Assembly (NCBI RefSeq): GCF_029227915.1
Contig: NC_079885.1
Span: 24,989,001-25,053,000 of the forward strand
Length of the DNA stretch: 64,000 nucleotides
Origin: Hydractinia symbiolongicarpus
Lineage: Eukaryota > Cnidaria > Hydrozoa > Anthoathecata > Hydractiniidae
Direction: 5' to 3'
Part shown: positions 32,428 to 43,935 of the stretch, piece by piece
Numbering within the stretch: the stretch's first letter is position 1
How the letters are laid out: every line of letters begins with the position of its first letter
Position numbers and translations under genes: made by a program
The notes under the pieces: generated by a model
Told to the model about the DNA's origin: nothing
What the model saw: the letters and a program-made list of their open reading frames with translations, nothing else
Databases searched by the model: none

Positions 32428-33667
32428 CTGAAAATGCCCATTATATTTAAGGATTTTAAGTTAACAGCAATGTTACTAACGCCATAGACGTCGAGAACAC
32501 ATAAAAACCCATGCGTGATATTTAAATTTATAAGGGAAAACTGCATATAGCTAGTTGGTGATAATGCACTCCATGGTAGAAATGGTACATCTAGAAGTAG
32601 CTAGCTTAGCTTGCAAATGTGCTTGATCAGAGTTTTGTCCTTTCTCATGGTTTATATAGTTACCTAGATAGAAGTACCAACGTGTTAAATAACATCCAAT
32701 ATGATCTCTATAATAAAAGACGCCGTTTGTCTCGAAATTTATAAGCTAAAAAAAGCGATGTCTTTTTATCGACTTTCTCTGATATGCGAATTTCCGCGGA
32801 TTTTCACGGGGCTAACCACTAATAAATGTATTTAGATCCTACCTACCTTTAGTCATAATAGAGTAGCAAATATACTTTGCTTATGCAACTTTCCAGTGGT
32901 CTTACATCACGGTAGTGTAACATTTTACAAAAAGCATCAAGATAAAATTCCTGTCACAAACCCTTTGCAAGGTATATTATCATACATTACTGGGGGTAAA
33001 TTCTGTGAGTTTAACTTACACAAATTTAATTAATATTTAGCTTTTTTGGAAATTTGGTCTCGCAAATACTTTTAACGACCATTTGCAAAATATTATTCAG
33101 TATAAAATACCTAAATCATTAATTCGATATTTCCATAGACGTGATATAAAATAAATCCATACTGCTTCAACTGTATGTATCCTAAAAAAATAATCAAATA
33201 ACAACAAGTCACTTGAATTATCGTGAATTTTCTAGCAGTAAGGATACAGGCCTCTTTTAACTGTAAAAGGAATAAAACGAAATTTTTAATATCGCTTATC
33301 AAGAAAAATGTTAGTAATTATAGTATTGTTAGTAATTTTCTTTTCACAGAGAACAATAAGAGATTTTATTAATCCCAAATTGCGAAAATTATCCAATAAC
33401 AGATAACGCGAAACTTTTTCTTATCTAAATTAAGAAATAATATCAGTAGATTCGCAAAAATAATTCTTTTCGAGAAATATTTTAATTATCTATTCAGAAG
33501 AAAACATTCTTTAGATCTTCTGAAAGTAAATTAGTTAGTGGGTAATTTATTTATTTATCAATAAAAGCGCATAAAATTGCAATCACAATCAAATTATTTT
33601 GGCTAAAAAAAATTATTTAAAAAATCTTAACAGCATTTCTCTTTCCTTAAATGATGTATAAAAATTT
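32428..33667. other. no supportable gene
   Basis: AT-rich. A minus-strand acceptor-like site near 33265 opens a short frame, LKEACILTARKFTIIQ, that I cannot place. Confidence 0.4.
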
Positions 33668-34040
33668 TCTTTATGGCCACACATATCCTATAAATCTAAT
33701 AAAGCAGCATGAATTTTCTTGGGCTGCCGAACCCTTGCTTTTTTTACTAATCGGAGTAAGTTTTTCTAACAATTAGAGTGTGCACATTATACAATCTGAG
33801 GAGGTTCAAGGCTAGTCTAAGATATGATAAGATTTTAAATTGCTTTTAGGCGGTAAAATTTATGGAAACCCGGAGAAACAATTTGCATAAAATTGTCAAT
33901 TTAGCAGTACGTTGGGGCTAGCGGACATTACTGCAACGAACAAAACTGTGAATCCACATGACACAATAAGAAGCACATAGAAACCTTATTTTAAAAAACA
34001 TTCTTTATATTTAATTACAATGTGCCAGGCAGAAGTATAG

Positions 34041-34114
34041 GATCGATAGTGCATTCGATAGAGCAATTGTCCTGCAAGGGAGAGGTCGTGGGTTTAAGTC
34101 TAACTCGATCGATC
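34041..34114 (+). repeat. tRNA-derived sequence (SINE head or tRNA pseudogene)
   Basis: GATAGAGCA resembles the end of a D arm, CCTGCAA an anticodon loop (TGC, alanine-like), and GGTCGTGGGTTTAAGTC a T arm/B box. The outer ends GATCGAT/ATCGATC can pair as an acceptor stem. The anticodon and T stems have mismatches, so it is unlikely to be a working tRNA. The inverted copy at 41419-41491 carries it too, so it predates the duplication. Confidence 0.55.
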
Positions 34115-34721
34115 ATCTTTGCAGAACATGATATGCTAGTGCACGGGTTTATTTATTTTAACATACCTCACATATTTACCCCTGTTTCTTTAATGTGTTT
34201 TTTTATTATTTTTATTCAAGTGGTGATACGTAACTAGCTTATCTCTTTATCAAAACTGATTTACGTTTAGTTGATTATTTTCTGTTTTTGATGACACGGT
34301 TTTAGCAACCGAACATCCGCTTTAGTAAATTACGGTGGCTGAACAAAAAATATTCAGCGACACAATGTCCAATAAAAATCTAATTAATAAGTCTGGATAG
34401 GTCATTTGCAAATAAAAAGTTGATAGGTTGATACATGCCCTTTTTAAGGCTTATAGCAGAATTGATAGCGATTTCATCAGAGGTTTTTAGCTAAGTGCCT
34501 GTTCGTTTATAATTTTCGTTGCAGAAGAAAAAAATACTTCTTACTTTTCAACAGTGTATTATATTGCTGTAAACTCTCCATCAAGAAAAACCCAAAACAA
34601 TTTTTTTCTAATACACGTTTTCCGAACTATGCATTTTTTAAAAATTTAATATATTGGTGTTTTGACTGTAAAGGAAAGGCGAACCAAAAATTATTTTGCT
34701 GCAACCAGAAAAAAATTTTAA

Positions 34722-35437
34722 CCCTATTCGGTCCGGGGTTTTTCGAACATACTATGACCGGGGGGGGCGGATTCCGCCCCCCCCTCAATAACTTTTCATA
34801 GGGTTGTTTAAATTGAATCAAACTTGGCACACTTATAGTACGTCATAAAAGGAACAAAATGGCGCCAAAAAATATTTGCTTGCGTCAGCACATTTTCTGT
34901 GACGTCATCAAAAGCTTGAAAATTGTTAAAATTGCCACTATCTGCTTAAAATATAATTACTTTTGTTCTAGAGCGAATTTTTACATGCTGTTTGAAGTTT
35001 CTGAAAGCTAAATAAAAGTTATTTAACATATCTTCCGGTTTTTACATGGATCGGATGAAAAATTGCCAAAAATTGCCCGAAAATCCGTTTTTTTTCGATT
35101 TTCGGGTAAAATCCGACAAAATCGGGAAATCGGATTAGTCACGTGTTCAAATTATTCAAAATGATTCTTCTTGATGAAACAAAGTTGTGTTGCAAGTTTC
35201 AAGTTCTAAGGATAATCCTACCAGGAGTTATTATATTTTCCCCATTATAAGGATTTCATAGAGATTTTTAGGGGTAGTTTCGAGTAATGGCCAGTATCAA
35301 AGCCTCTGAAAGGTATGGGACCTAAAAAATTAGCATGCAGGTGTCTAATAGATAAATGTTGAAACTCAGTAAGTATCATAGCCATATAACAAAGCAATCA
35401 GGAGTTATTAAAAAAAACCCGTCAGGACCGAATAGGG
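34722..35437 (+). mobile_element. TTAA-flanked MITE, copy 1 (CCCTATTCGGTCC ends)
   Basis: Both ends are TTAA plus CCCTATTCGGTCC or its inverse, with no internal coding. The left end also has a poly-G/C palindrome (GGGGCGGATTCCGCCCC). A TTAA duplication and a CCC-starting terminus fit piggyBac-type elements; Kolobok also uses TTAA. This copy lacks the GC-rich palindrome at its right end. It is absent from the opposite arm of the inverted duplication. Confidence 0.85.
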
Positions 35438-35875
35438 TTAAGCCAGAAAAAAAATATTATAGATTTTTAAATCCTATAATCTACTATAATAACAAATAAA
35501 TAACTATATTTCATACCTAAGTATCTGTATATATTCCTAGCAAAATCTTTGCAATAGCTAGGTTTTGGATGTACGTACATCAAAAATAAGAACTTTCCCT
35601 TAAGATAACCAAGAATGTTCTACTTACTATAATAATTACAGCATTTAACAACTTTCTTTTAAACTTCTGTGAACTTAAGAAATATCTATCATGACCAACA
35701 GCAATATTTATTTTATGTTTTAAGTCCCTTTTCCATAAAATACTACAAGCTTTCAACGATGAAGCTTGTTATGATGAGACAGCCCCAAATTTGAATAAAT
35801 ATACAGACCCGAAACATTCAACAACAAATCGAAAGCGCAATATGGTGGTTTCATCTATTTTCATCTGTACTTTTT

Positions 35876-36130
35876 TTATCTGTAATCACAAGGTGTAATA
35901 TCAATTTGTGATGGGTGGAACATGTAAATCGATTTATTATAGAGCTGACTAAGCCAGTCGGTCTGGTCTTGAAAATCCACACAGTCATTATGAACTTTTA
36001 TTCCGCAGCCGTGCCGCACGCATTTAGCCTCTCCTTTAAGTTCATAGTCAGTATCATTGAACTGGTCTGGGTATAAATTTTCCGAAATTAATCCGACATT
36101 TAAAAATGCTGTTTTTTGATCAACTTTCAT
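35876..36130 (-). CDS. hypothetical protein fragment in the left duplication arm
   Basis: The frame continues upstream without a stop for about 14 more codons (CQTKCDSLNPH before the Met). It reads GLISENLYPDQFNDTDYELK, then CVRHGCGIKVHNDCVDFQ and a C-terminal tail ending CDYR. It is Cys-containing and balanced in composition. The copy in the right arm has stops and indels, so at least one copy is dead. No family is recognised; it is possibly one exon of a secreted or metal-binding protein. Confidence 0.35.
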   Translation of the reverse strand: MKVDQKTAFLNVGLISENLYPDQFNDTDYELKGEAKCVRHGCGIKVHNDCVDFQDQTDWLSQLYNKSIYMFHPSQIDITPCDYR

Positions 36131-36842
36131 GTGAGGATTTAAAGAGTCACATTTTGTTTGACAAAGTTGAGAAATAGCAGCGGTACATCAAAGAAGACTA
36201 ATTCAGGACCGGTGTTTACCATAACAAAATTTTACATGCGGTTTTGCATAAAGTGTATGCATATCTTTTATTTCTTGCTAAAATAAAAAATCTTTGACAT
36301 CACAGCTGATTTGACGCCGAATTCGCTATTAGTAAAACGCGTCCCATTCGGTTTGGCTTTGCTTGTGGATAGCCTTACTTCTTATACCCTTATATGTTTA
36401 TTAATGTTTATTAGGTGCATTCATTACTGCTAAAAAAACTGTTTGGTGCTACCGTGTGGTTAAAAAAAAGTTTTAGAAAAAATTTGCAAAGCCTGTGACC
36501 AAAAATGCGTTCTTAAGTTTTAAAAGGATTTAAATGGAACCCCGTCTTTCTGTTGCGATACATTTTTTTTCGGAAAAAAGCCACAAAACATGCGCTGTAG
36601 TAAGCTTGTGAGTTTCTAACTGGGAATTACGTTTATTACATCATTGTGATTTTTATTCAAATTGGCGTTTTTCATTCCGTAATTTAGTAATTCTATTTTC
36701 TGGAACAGAATGAATACATTAAATGGTAGTTATCTTTGAACTACATTTACGCTAGGCAAAGTTTGTTGTAAGTGTCTGCATGTAAAAACCAGGCCCATCA
36801 TTTCGCGCGCAGTGGCGCAATTCCTTAGGCGCGGTATCACGC

Positions 36843-36849
36843 TATAAAA
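36843..36849 (+). promoter_or_regulatory. TATA box (TATAAAA)
   Basis: TATAAAA lies in a GC-richer stretch (GGCGCGGTATCACGC), about 90 bases before the ATG at 36939. This allows a start site near 36875 and a 5' UTR of about 65 bases. It is the clearest core promoter in the window. Confidence 0.5.
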
Positions 36850-36869
36850 TCAACAAACCGCATCAAAAC

Positions 36870-36941
36870 TTGTTCCTTAGTCGTATTCGTTAGTCTTATC
36901 ATTTGTCCGTTTATTGCAAGTTATCACAAGTTATCACAATG
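36870..36941 (+). other. candidate first exon ending ATG|GTAAGT
   Basis: A short 5' UTR with the direct repeat GTTATCACAA runs into ATG, followed at once by a strong donor, GTAAGT. Start codons split off this way are common in small, highly expressed genes. A second ATG|GTAAGC junction occurs at about 38736. I could not connect this exon with confidence to a downstream coding exon; the Q-rich exons near 40 kb are the nearest candidates on the same strand. Confidence 0.35.
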
Positions 36942-39889
36942 GTAAGTTTTACTATATACTATATATTAATTTTTTTTAAGTCCTATGAAAAATAAGTTAC
37001 TGCTAAATGTGTTGATCTTCCTGTCGCTTTGTTTTCAAAATGAGAAATGTTTTTTTTTTTAATTTTATTTGTATGCTTGTAGCAGTCTCGAGACTACCTT
37101 GATAGTAGGTCTTAAAAAGAAACATAAACATTGCGCGTAAAATGTAAATAACAGATTAAACGCAGAAAACTGAGGAAAGGAAAAGTTGTAAACTTTAGCT
37201 ATGGAGAGTGCAAAGTTCAAATACTTAAAAGGACAAAGAGCATTTGGTTAAAAATGGCGCCAAAAATACAAAAAAAGTTCTTAACTAAAAGCGCCTGATT
37301 TACAAAATCATTATGTTTGATACAAAAGGCATTAAAATCGTTAAATTAACTTCAAAGAATATCTGTGTTCACGTTGGCAAAATTTGAATAACTTTACAAA
37401 TGAAAATATGAATAAACGGCATTTTTATAACAATAAATAGCTTTCAACCCTTTACAGCCACTCTTATATAAAAACATGGTTTATGTATTCTTTTCATACT
37501 ACAATAGAGTTTTCGTTTCAAGTTAGTTAGATATTTTTTTTATAAAGAAAGTAATATATAATAATAGTAATAAGTCAAAAGGAAAATTATTTGTGAAAAA
37601 ATAAAAACATGGGGATGAAAATGCTTTAATTTTACGACATATTTTAAGAGTTTTCCTGACAAAGAAAACATGTTTTTAGACAACCATTTGTTATACTGAA
37701 ATCTAAATCATGTCCTACCAAATCAAATCACACACAAGAAAATATCTAAGAATATTTTGATAACCTGACTTACCATTGTGAACATTGCATATTTCCTTAA
37801 ACCTGTTTGTTTTATAAACGTAGACCTTGTTACATTTTAACTACTTAAAATATTTAAAAGCTATCATTGTTCTCCAAAAAATTACAGAAAAACAACAAAT
37901 TAGCATACACCTATTAATAAAGTAAATTTGCACGTTTAAACTTCCTGTAATCCAAAATATTTTTCCTTAGAAAATATATTTAGTATACATAAAAATGGAT
38001 TTTGGTTGACAAGGTGCTTTCAATTATAACTGATATTTTCCTCAGAAAATTATTTTTTAGTCCAAGGTCAAGAAAAAAACACCAACAAAATCTATTAGTG
38101 TCACTTTTTACTAAGATTTATTTTTCTCAAAAATTTATTCTTATGCATTTAAAGAATCCTTAGTCTTAACCCAGACGAGTCTATTATTAATTAAAAACAG
38201 TACCAATGGTATCTGAAGACAATAATCTAAAAAAAATTGCATAGTAAATGAAAAAATTTACTGACACAAAATTTAGTTGCAGTAGCAATTACATGGAACA
38301 GATTAATTTACGATTTATTTTGGATTAGTAGCTTATTACGTACCAGTTTTATGAGTATGTAGAGTCAAAAAAAAAAGTGATAATTAAATTCCATTCTATG
38401 AAATTAAGATACCATAATCCAAAAGATATATTATTAAAATAGAAATTTTGGGCTACCATTCCAAGCAATTTCAAAACATTTAACTTAACAAATTGCAATA
38501 TTTCTGTTCTTTAGCAATGAAGAATCTTTCTGCTCCTTGTTCAAAAACAATAGATAATAAAACGAATTCATCATTGTTTGATTGAGTGATGCACAATTTC
38601 AAGTGTAATTTTGTGTTGCTTTAATGCACAAAAAAAGATATGTAAATACACATGAAATAAAGGTAAACAAATGAAATCTTATTTTTATTTTTACTTCTGT
38701 AGCGCTTTTTGAATAGTGCAATTTCAGACTGAATATGGTAAGCATGTGTTTTTGCATTATGTTTGCATAAACCTTAATTGCTCCTTTAAGAAAAATTAAT
38801 GACTTCGTATTATAATTTTAATAGAATTCAACTTTGTTGAGATTACATATTTCTCACTGAATATTATTTTATTCTTTATTTGGAAAATATAAATTTAGGA
38901 TTGATGCTTGACTTCAAATGCATTTAACAAAAACCTTGTAGTTTTTCAATTAACTGAACACTTAAATGAATCTATGCATAGCTAAATGATATATATATTT
39001 TTTTGTATAACCCAAATTCCATTCTGAATTAATTTTTTTCGGAGATGCTTATCTATACACACTTGTAACTTATATATATAAAAATCATGCTTTTCCAAAT
39101 ACATAATTTATGCTTTTTTTAAATTAAGAAACAACTAACATGATATTTTGCGGTGATATTTTATCTGGAGAAAAGCGAAAAACAAGTCAATTTGGCGCGC
39201 ATTAAGAAATAGGTATAAGTCGTAATTTAAGTGGAAAACTAACAGGCAGTAGAACAATGGAAAAAATATGCGTGGTTTTGGAATTTTGATGACAGCAGCA
39301 GTGCATACTGTGTAGAAATTGAACTGGTTACATAAATTGGAGTTTTAATACATTTAATAACGTCATCAATCCGTCTTTTCTTAAAGAAGTTTTTGTTGAC
39401 CTAGATTTTGGAAATTAGTCCTTTTTTAGTTTCTGGCAGTACCTAGTTACCTACTCAGGAGATGACGTCAGCTAATTCCACCTTTTTCAAGTTATTTTGC
39501 CTCAAACCTAAAATTACGTAATGTTGGAATTCCGATAAACAAATTAGACTTCCTTTTTTACATCTGCACATTTTTTAAAAGAGGAAAAACATCTCATTTG
39601 GTGGCGTGGTTCGACATTTTCAGTTAGAGAAAAACTTTTTGTAATAATGTAACAGATCTTAAATCAGATAAATCCGGAAGGTTTTGATTCAAAATATAAA
39701 TTTTCCAGCGTGTTTCTTTTTTAACTAACTTAAATAACAAGGGTAACTATTTGACAAGAACAATTCCAAAGCAAACACAAAAGAACGCGGAAAAACATCA
39801 ATAAGTGAAAAATCTAGGCAACTTTGATAATTGTAACAGGTTGCATAAACCTATTTATAAACTTAACACAAACACAAAGAAAGAAAAAA

Positions 39890-40691
39890 AGAAAAAGAAA
39901 CAGTTCCTTATAAGCAACAACAACAAAAACAAAAACAACAAAAAGAAGAAGAACAACAACAACAACAACAACAAAAGCAACAACTTCAAAGCAACAACAA
40001 CAACATCAAAATATAAATGAACAACTACAAGAGCAATAACAACAACATCAAAATATAAATGAACAACTACAAGAGCAATAACAACAACATCAAAATATAA
40101 ATGAACAACTACAAGAGCTACAACAACAACAACATCAAAATATAAATGAACAATTTCAAGAGCAACAGTAACAACAACAACTGCAAGAGCAACAACAACA
40201 ACAGCATTATGGTTAGCAGCAACAACTGCAGCAACAACAACAAGCCCCCGTAGAAGTATGGAGGAATGGAGAAAAATTTATTCTGCACTCAAATGTCCGA
40301 AGGGTAATAAACCTAATATAAATCCTCCTTCGCTCTAATGAGTACACTAATGGTTTGCTTATCTTTTAATTAATTTAGAATCCGAGAAGAGCAGTAAAGA
40401 GAGTGGCGTAAGTTTTTGGCTATTTCTCGTGTTTATTTTGTACCTCACAATGTAAGAGGCCTTATGAAATCAGCGTGTTTTAAATGTTTTTTATAAAAAG
40501 AGGTTATCATGTCAAAGAAAACAATTTCTGTATTAACTTCCCTAAAACAAGAAACTGTATACGTTATAATCGTGTGGAATAATTTTATCAAGGGCCTTCG
40601 AGCAACCGCCGCTAGAGCCACCAATAGAGCCTGAACCAGTAGCACCCATGCCAGTGCAGGAGGATGAGGAAGCTCGACCATACCCATTCCC
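39890..40691 (+). pseudogene. glutamine-repeat coding region with in-frame stops, plus three spliced exons
   Basis: In one frame the region reads as Gln-rich repeats (INEQLQEQ, QQHQN) interrupted by several TAA/TAG codons, each where CAA or CAG would continue the repeat. After the last stop the same frame runs QQQLQQQQQAPVEVWRNGEK and FILHSNVRR to a donor at 40304. Exon 40379-40407 (NPRRAVKRVA) and exon 40593-40691 (FEQPPLEPPIEPEPVAP ... RPYPFP) continue in matching phase with GTAAG donors. So a gene structure exists, but its Q-rich part is broken by C-to-T-type stops, or the true start is after 40217. No family is recognised. Confidence 0.45.
40000..40170 (+). repeat. 42-bp minisatellite, about four units
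   Basis: CAAAATATAAATGAACAA recurs at 40007, 40049, 40091 and 40136 (spacing 42, 42, 45), within a longer CAA/AAC-rich tract. The unit length is a multiple of three, which fits a former coding repeat. Confidence 0.85.
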
Positions 40692-41042
40692 GTAAGTAAA
40701 TTATCATTTTGTTTAAGGAATCCTGGAGCATTGCACAATCAAAGAGTTTAAAAGCTAAATTAGTTAAGGAAGGCATAGTGATTTCTCAACTTTGTCAAAC
40801 AAAATGTGATTTTTTAAATCCTCACATAAAACTTGATCAACAATAGATTTTTAAATGTCGGATTAATTTCGGAAATATTGTTATCCAAACCAGTTCAATG
40901 ATACTGACTATGACCTTAAAGGAGAGGCTAAATGCGTGCGGCACAGCTGCGGAATAAAAGTTCATAATGACTGCGTGGATTCAAGCTTCATCGTTCAAAG
41001 CTTGTAGCATTTTATGAAAAAGGGACTCAAAACATAAAACAA

Positions 41043-41245
41043 CAATCCCGGTCACAAATAAAGGCAGTAAACGTTTTTTACACGTATAGCAAGAGCAAGA
41101 TAAGTACAAAGCCCCTTTTCCCCCAGTATCAATTTTCAAAAGCTGTGCTAATACGCTTCCAAACATTGATAATGGGAAGAGGGGGTAGGAAAGGATTATA
41201 CTGCACTTTTTGTAGCTTACTGCCAATATATTTTGACCGGGATTG
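41043..41245. mobile_element. 203-bp palindromic MITE (CAATCCCGGTCA ends)
   Basis: CAATCCCGGTCA at the left is exactly inverted at the right. The middle is also loosely palindromic (CCCCTTTTCCCCCAGTATC against GATAATGGGAAGAGGGGG). It interrupts the right arm at a point where the left arm is continuous, which proves insertion after the duplication. Confidence 0.85.
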
Positions 41246-41418
41246 AAGTATTGCTGTTGGTCATGATAGATATTTCTTAGTTCACAGAAGTTTAAGCGAA
41301 AGTTATAAAATGCTGTAATTATTATAGTATAAGTAGAATATTCTTGGTTATCTTAAGGGAAAGATCTTATTTTTGATGTACGTACATCCAAAACCTAGCA
41401 ATCAAGTTCTGCAAAGAT

Positions 41419-41491
41419 GATCGTTCGAGTTGGACTTAACCCACGACCTTTCACTTGCAGGACAATTGCTCTATCGACTGCACTATCGATC
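41419..41491 (-). repeat. tRNA-derived sequence, inverted copy
   Basis: Matches 34041-34114 in reverse complement, with the same TGC anticodon-like loop and B-box-like GGTCGTGGGTTAAGTCC (one base shorter in the T loop). Not expected to work as a tRNA. Confidence 0.55.
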
Positions 41492-42397
41492 CTATGCTTC
41501 TTCCTGGCACATGGTAATTCAAAAAAGAATGTTTTTTAAAATAAGGTTTTTATATGCTTCCTGTTGTGTCATTTGGATTCAAAGTCTTGTTCGTTGCATT
41601 AATGTCCTTTAGCCCCAACGTACTGTTAAATTGACAATTATTATGCAAATTTTTCCTCTGGGTTTCCAAAAATTTTGCTACCTAAAAGTAATTTAAAATC
41701 TTATTATACATTACACTAGCCTTAAACTTCCTCAGATTGCATAATATGCACACTCTAATTGTTAAAAAAACTTAATATCATTAGTAAAAAAAACAAGGTT
41801 CGGCAGCCCAAGAAAAGTCATGCTGCTTTATTAGATTTATAAGATATGTGTGACCATAAAAAAAGGTACTGTCCGGAAAAAAATTAAAACTTTATTTTAG
41901 TTAAATCTCGGCATAAAAGTAAAAAAAAGTATTTAAATACAACCAAAATTGTCTTTCACAAGTTTAAACTGAACTTGTTTATTTGACCATGCCATTCTCA
42001 ATCACCATCTTTACCGAGCTTGGAACGCTGTGTGAATACTTGATCCATCTATTGTTTGGTACAATATAAGAATTTTCGTTAATACATCGTTCCGGCACAA
42101 TGTCGCTGAAAAAGCTTTCGCATGTTTAAAATTGTCGTAAGAAGGAGAAAATCTTAACAGGTCTTAAGATTCAAAACATTTTGCAATCCAAGAAAGAAAA
42201 TAGTCAATAAAATTGTTATTGGTGTTCTGATCAATTAGTTGGTGAACTGCAAAGTTACTTAAAGAGGAAAAATTTCCTTGCGTTTTCTTTGTTATTTCTG
42301 AAAACACTCGACCCTCAATTTTCTGCCTGTACAACATTTTGCTTTTAATAAGTGATCAATAATTCTCCAATCATTCAGTTTTCGATGGTAAATGGCA

Positions 42398-43935
42398 ATA
42401 GATCTATTTCAATATCCATTGGTTCCGCAAAATATGCATGCGAAAATGCAGAATACCATAAAAACGAGATTAGTTATGAGCAGTTGTTTACATGCAAGGG
42501 TGAAAATGTATCAACAAAATGTTGCCTTTTAGAGCTTTTAACTGGCAGTTTTACAAAATCATGGGGAGTGTGACAAAAATGTGCAACTATTCCCGATTTT
42601 AAGGGCTATCTTTTGGTATATGCAAGCAAGCTAGACCTAGCCACATTTTCAGAATGATGTAAACACATTTTTATTTTACTGTTTCCAAGTAAGTTTAGAA
42701 ATAAAACTCAATATACAGTTTACTAACGCTCAGTGACACTTCTCCATTCCCTCCAAATTAATATTGAATATGCTTGACTCCTGCTAACAGAAGTACTCCA
42801 GAAACCTGGAGTACTAGAGTAAAGTAACATTGACTTTCGGGGAAAGGGGAAAGTAAAGAGATATCAAAAATAACATTTGTTATAATATTTAAAATTAATT
42901 TTTTTAAACTATTGACTGTTGTGATTATGTACCTTTCACACTCCTTCTTTCACTGCTCTATCTCCTACTGAATGTAATCGCACATTTGTATCAAGCAATC
43001 TGTTTTTTGACCCCAGAAACATTTCACAGTTTTCACTGATAAAGTAAAGTTCGAAATAAGTATTTTGTGGACAAAATTTTACAGAAATTTTTATTTAGCC
43101 AGCACGTCAGTAACCATTTTGTGTTTTTTTCCAGCCGCTTATTTTAAATTGTTTTATGAAGTGATATTTTCAAGGAAAATATTTTTGACCGAGCAAAATC
43201 ACTGAACAATTTCATTTGCCTGAAAAAATGCCAAGATTAATATAAAATTTAACAATTAGAATATCATCCCTTTGCCAACCTTATATTTTGGAATTTTAAA
43301 TAATTTTTTTACCAAATGCAAACTACGATGGTAGCAGAAATGTGACACAAGTAAGGAAGAACATTCCAAAGAAAGTTTAAAGTCCAACTTTCCCCAAAAT
43401 ATCAAATTAGTATCCTAATTTTGAAACCACAAATTTGTAAAATGAGATTTATATACACTTTTAAATCTACCCTCACTTGTAAAAAAATAAACGAAGGAAG
43501 GCACCCAAAGGTCAATTCAACTACTCTTTTTTAAACTTACTATCCAGTAAGCCTGGCTAATGTTAGTTTCACAGATGTTGTTTAAGAAATAAGATGTACT
43601 CAATAACTGCAGGTATATACAAGCAACATCATCAATTTTGGTAAACATTTTGAAATTTCACGTTTGTTTGGAACAAGTCAGCCAGCCAACTGGCTACTCA
43701 TATCACCATGTTAAAATTTAATACCAAGAATAATAAAAACATTAAAATATCCCAATAATACATGCTATCCATATTATCACCAAATGTTAATAACAATCTT
43801 TCAACTAAACAAACCATATCTGCACTACTACGCTGCAAAATAAAAATTTGCCCATAGCTAATCTCGTTTTCATGTTATTCGGTATTTTGGTATGTATATT
43901 ACTCGGTACGAAAATGGATATGGAAATAGGTCTAT
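42398..43935. mobile_element. 1.5-kb TIR element (ATAGAYCTATTTC ends, about 90-bp TIRs)
   Basis: The left 90 bases (ATAGATCTATTTCAATATCC ... AACGAGATTAGTTATG) are mirrored at the right end with moderate divergence. The right two thirds match 24261-25330 in inverse orientation. No coding sequence is visible, so it is probably non-autonomous. The flanks do not show a clear target duplication. Confidence 0.6.

Larger units (their letters stand above)
33668..36185 (+). repeat. left arm of a large inverted duplication
   Basis: From TTTATGGCCACACATATC the sequence matches the reverse complement of 40778-41862 up to about 36185. The match is broken by about 1.4 kb found only on this side (about 34133-35554), which includes the TTAA MITE at 34722. 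Substitutions are scattered, so the duplication is old. The unique core between the arms is about 4.6 kb. Confidence 0.8.
40778..41862 (-). repeat. right arm of the large inverted duplication
   Basis: Inverse of 33668-36185 without the 1.4-kb left-arm insert. It carries its own insertion, the small MITE at 41043-41245. The coding frame of the left arm is broken here by stops. Confidence 0.8.

Noticed and set aside
34041-34114. Functional tRNA-Ala(TGC) gene
   Set aside because: The anticodon and T stems have several mismatches, and the inverted copy has a one-base deletion in the T loop. It fits a tRNA-derived repeat.
38728-38738. Micro-exon ACTGAATATG after an ATG, suggesting a Ras-type MTEY start
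   Set aside because: The next codon does not give Lys and no G1 box exon follows within several kb; the match is chance.
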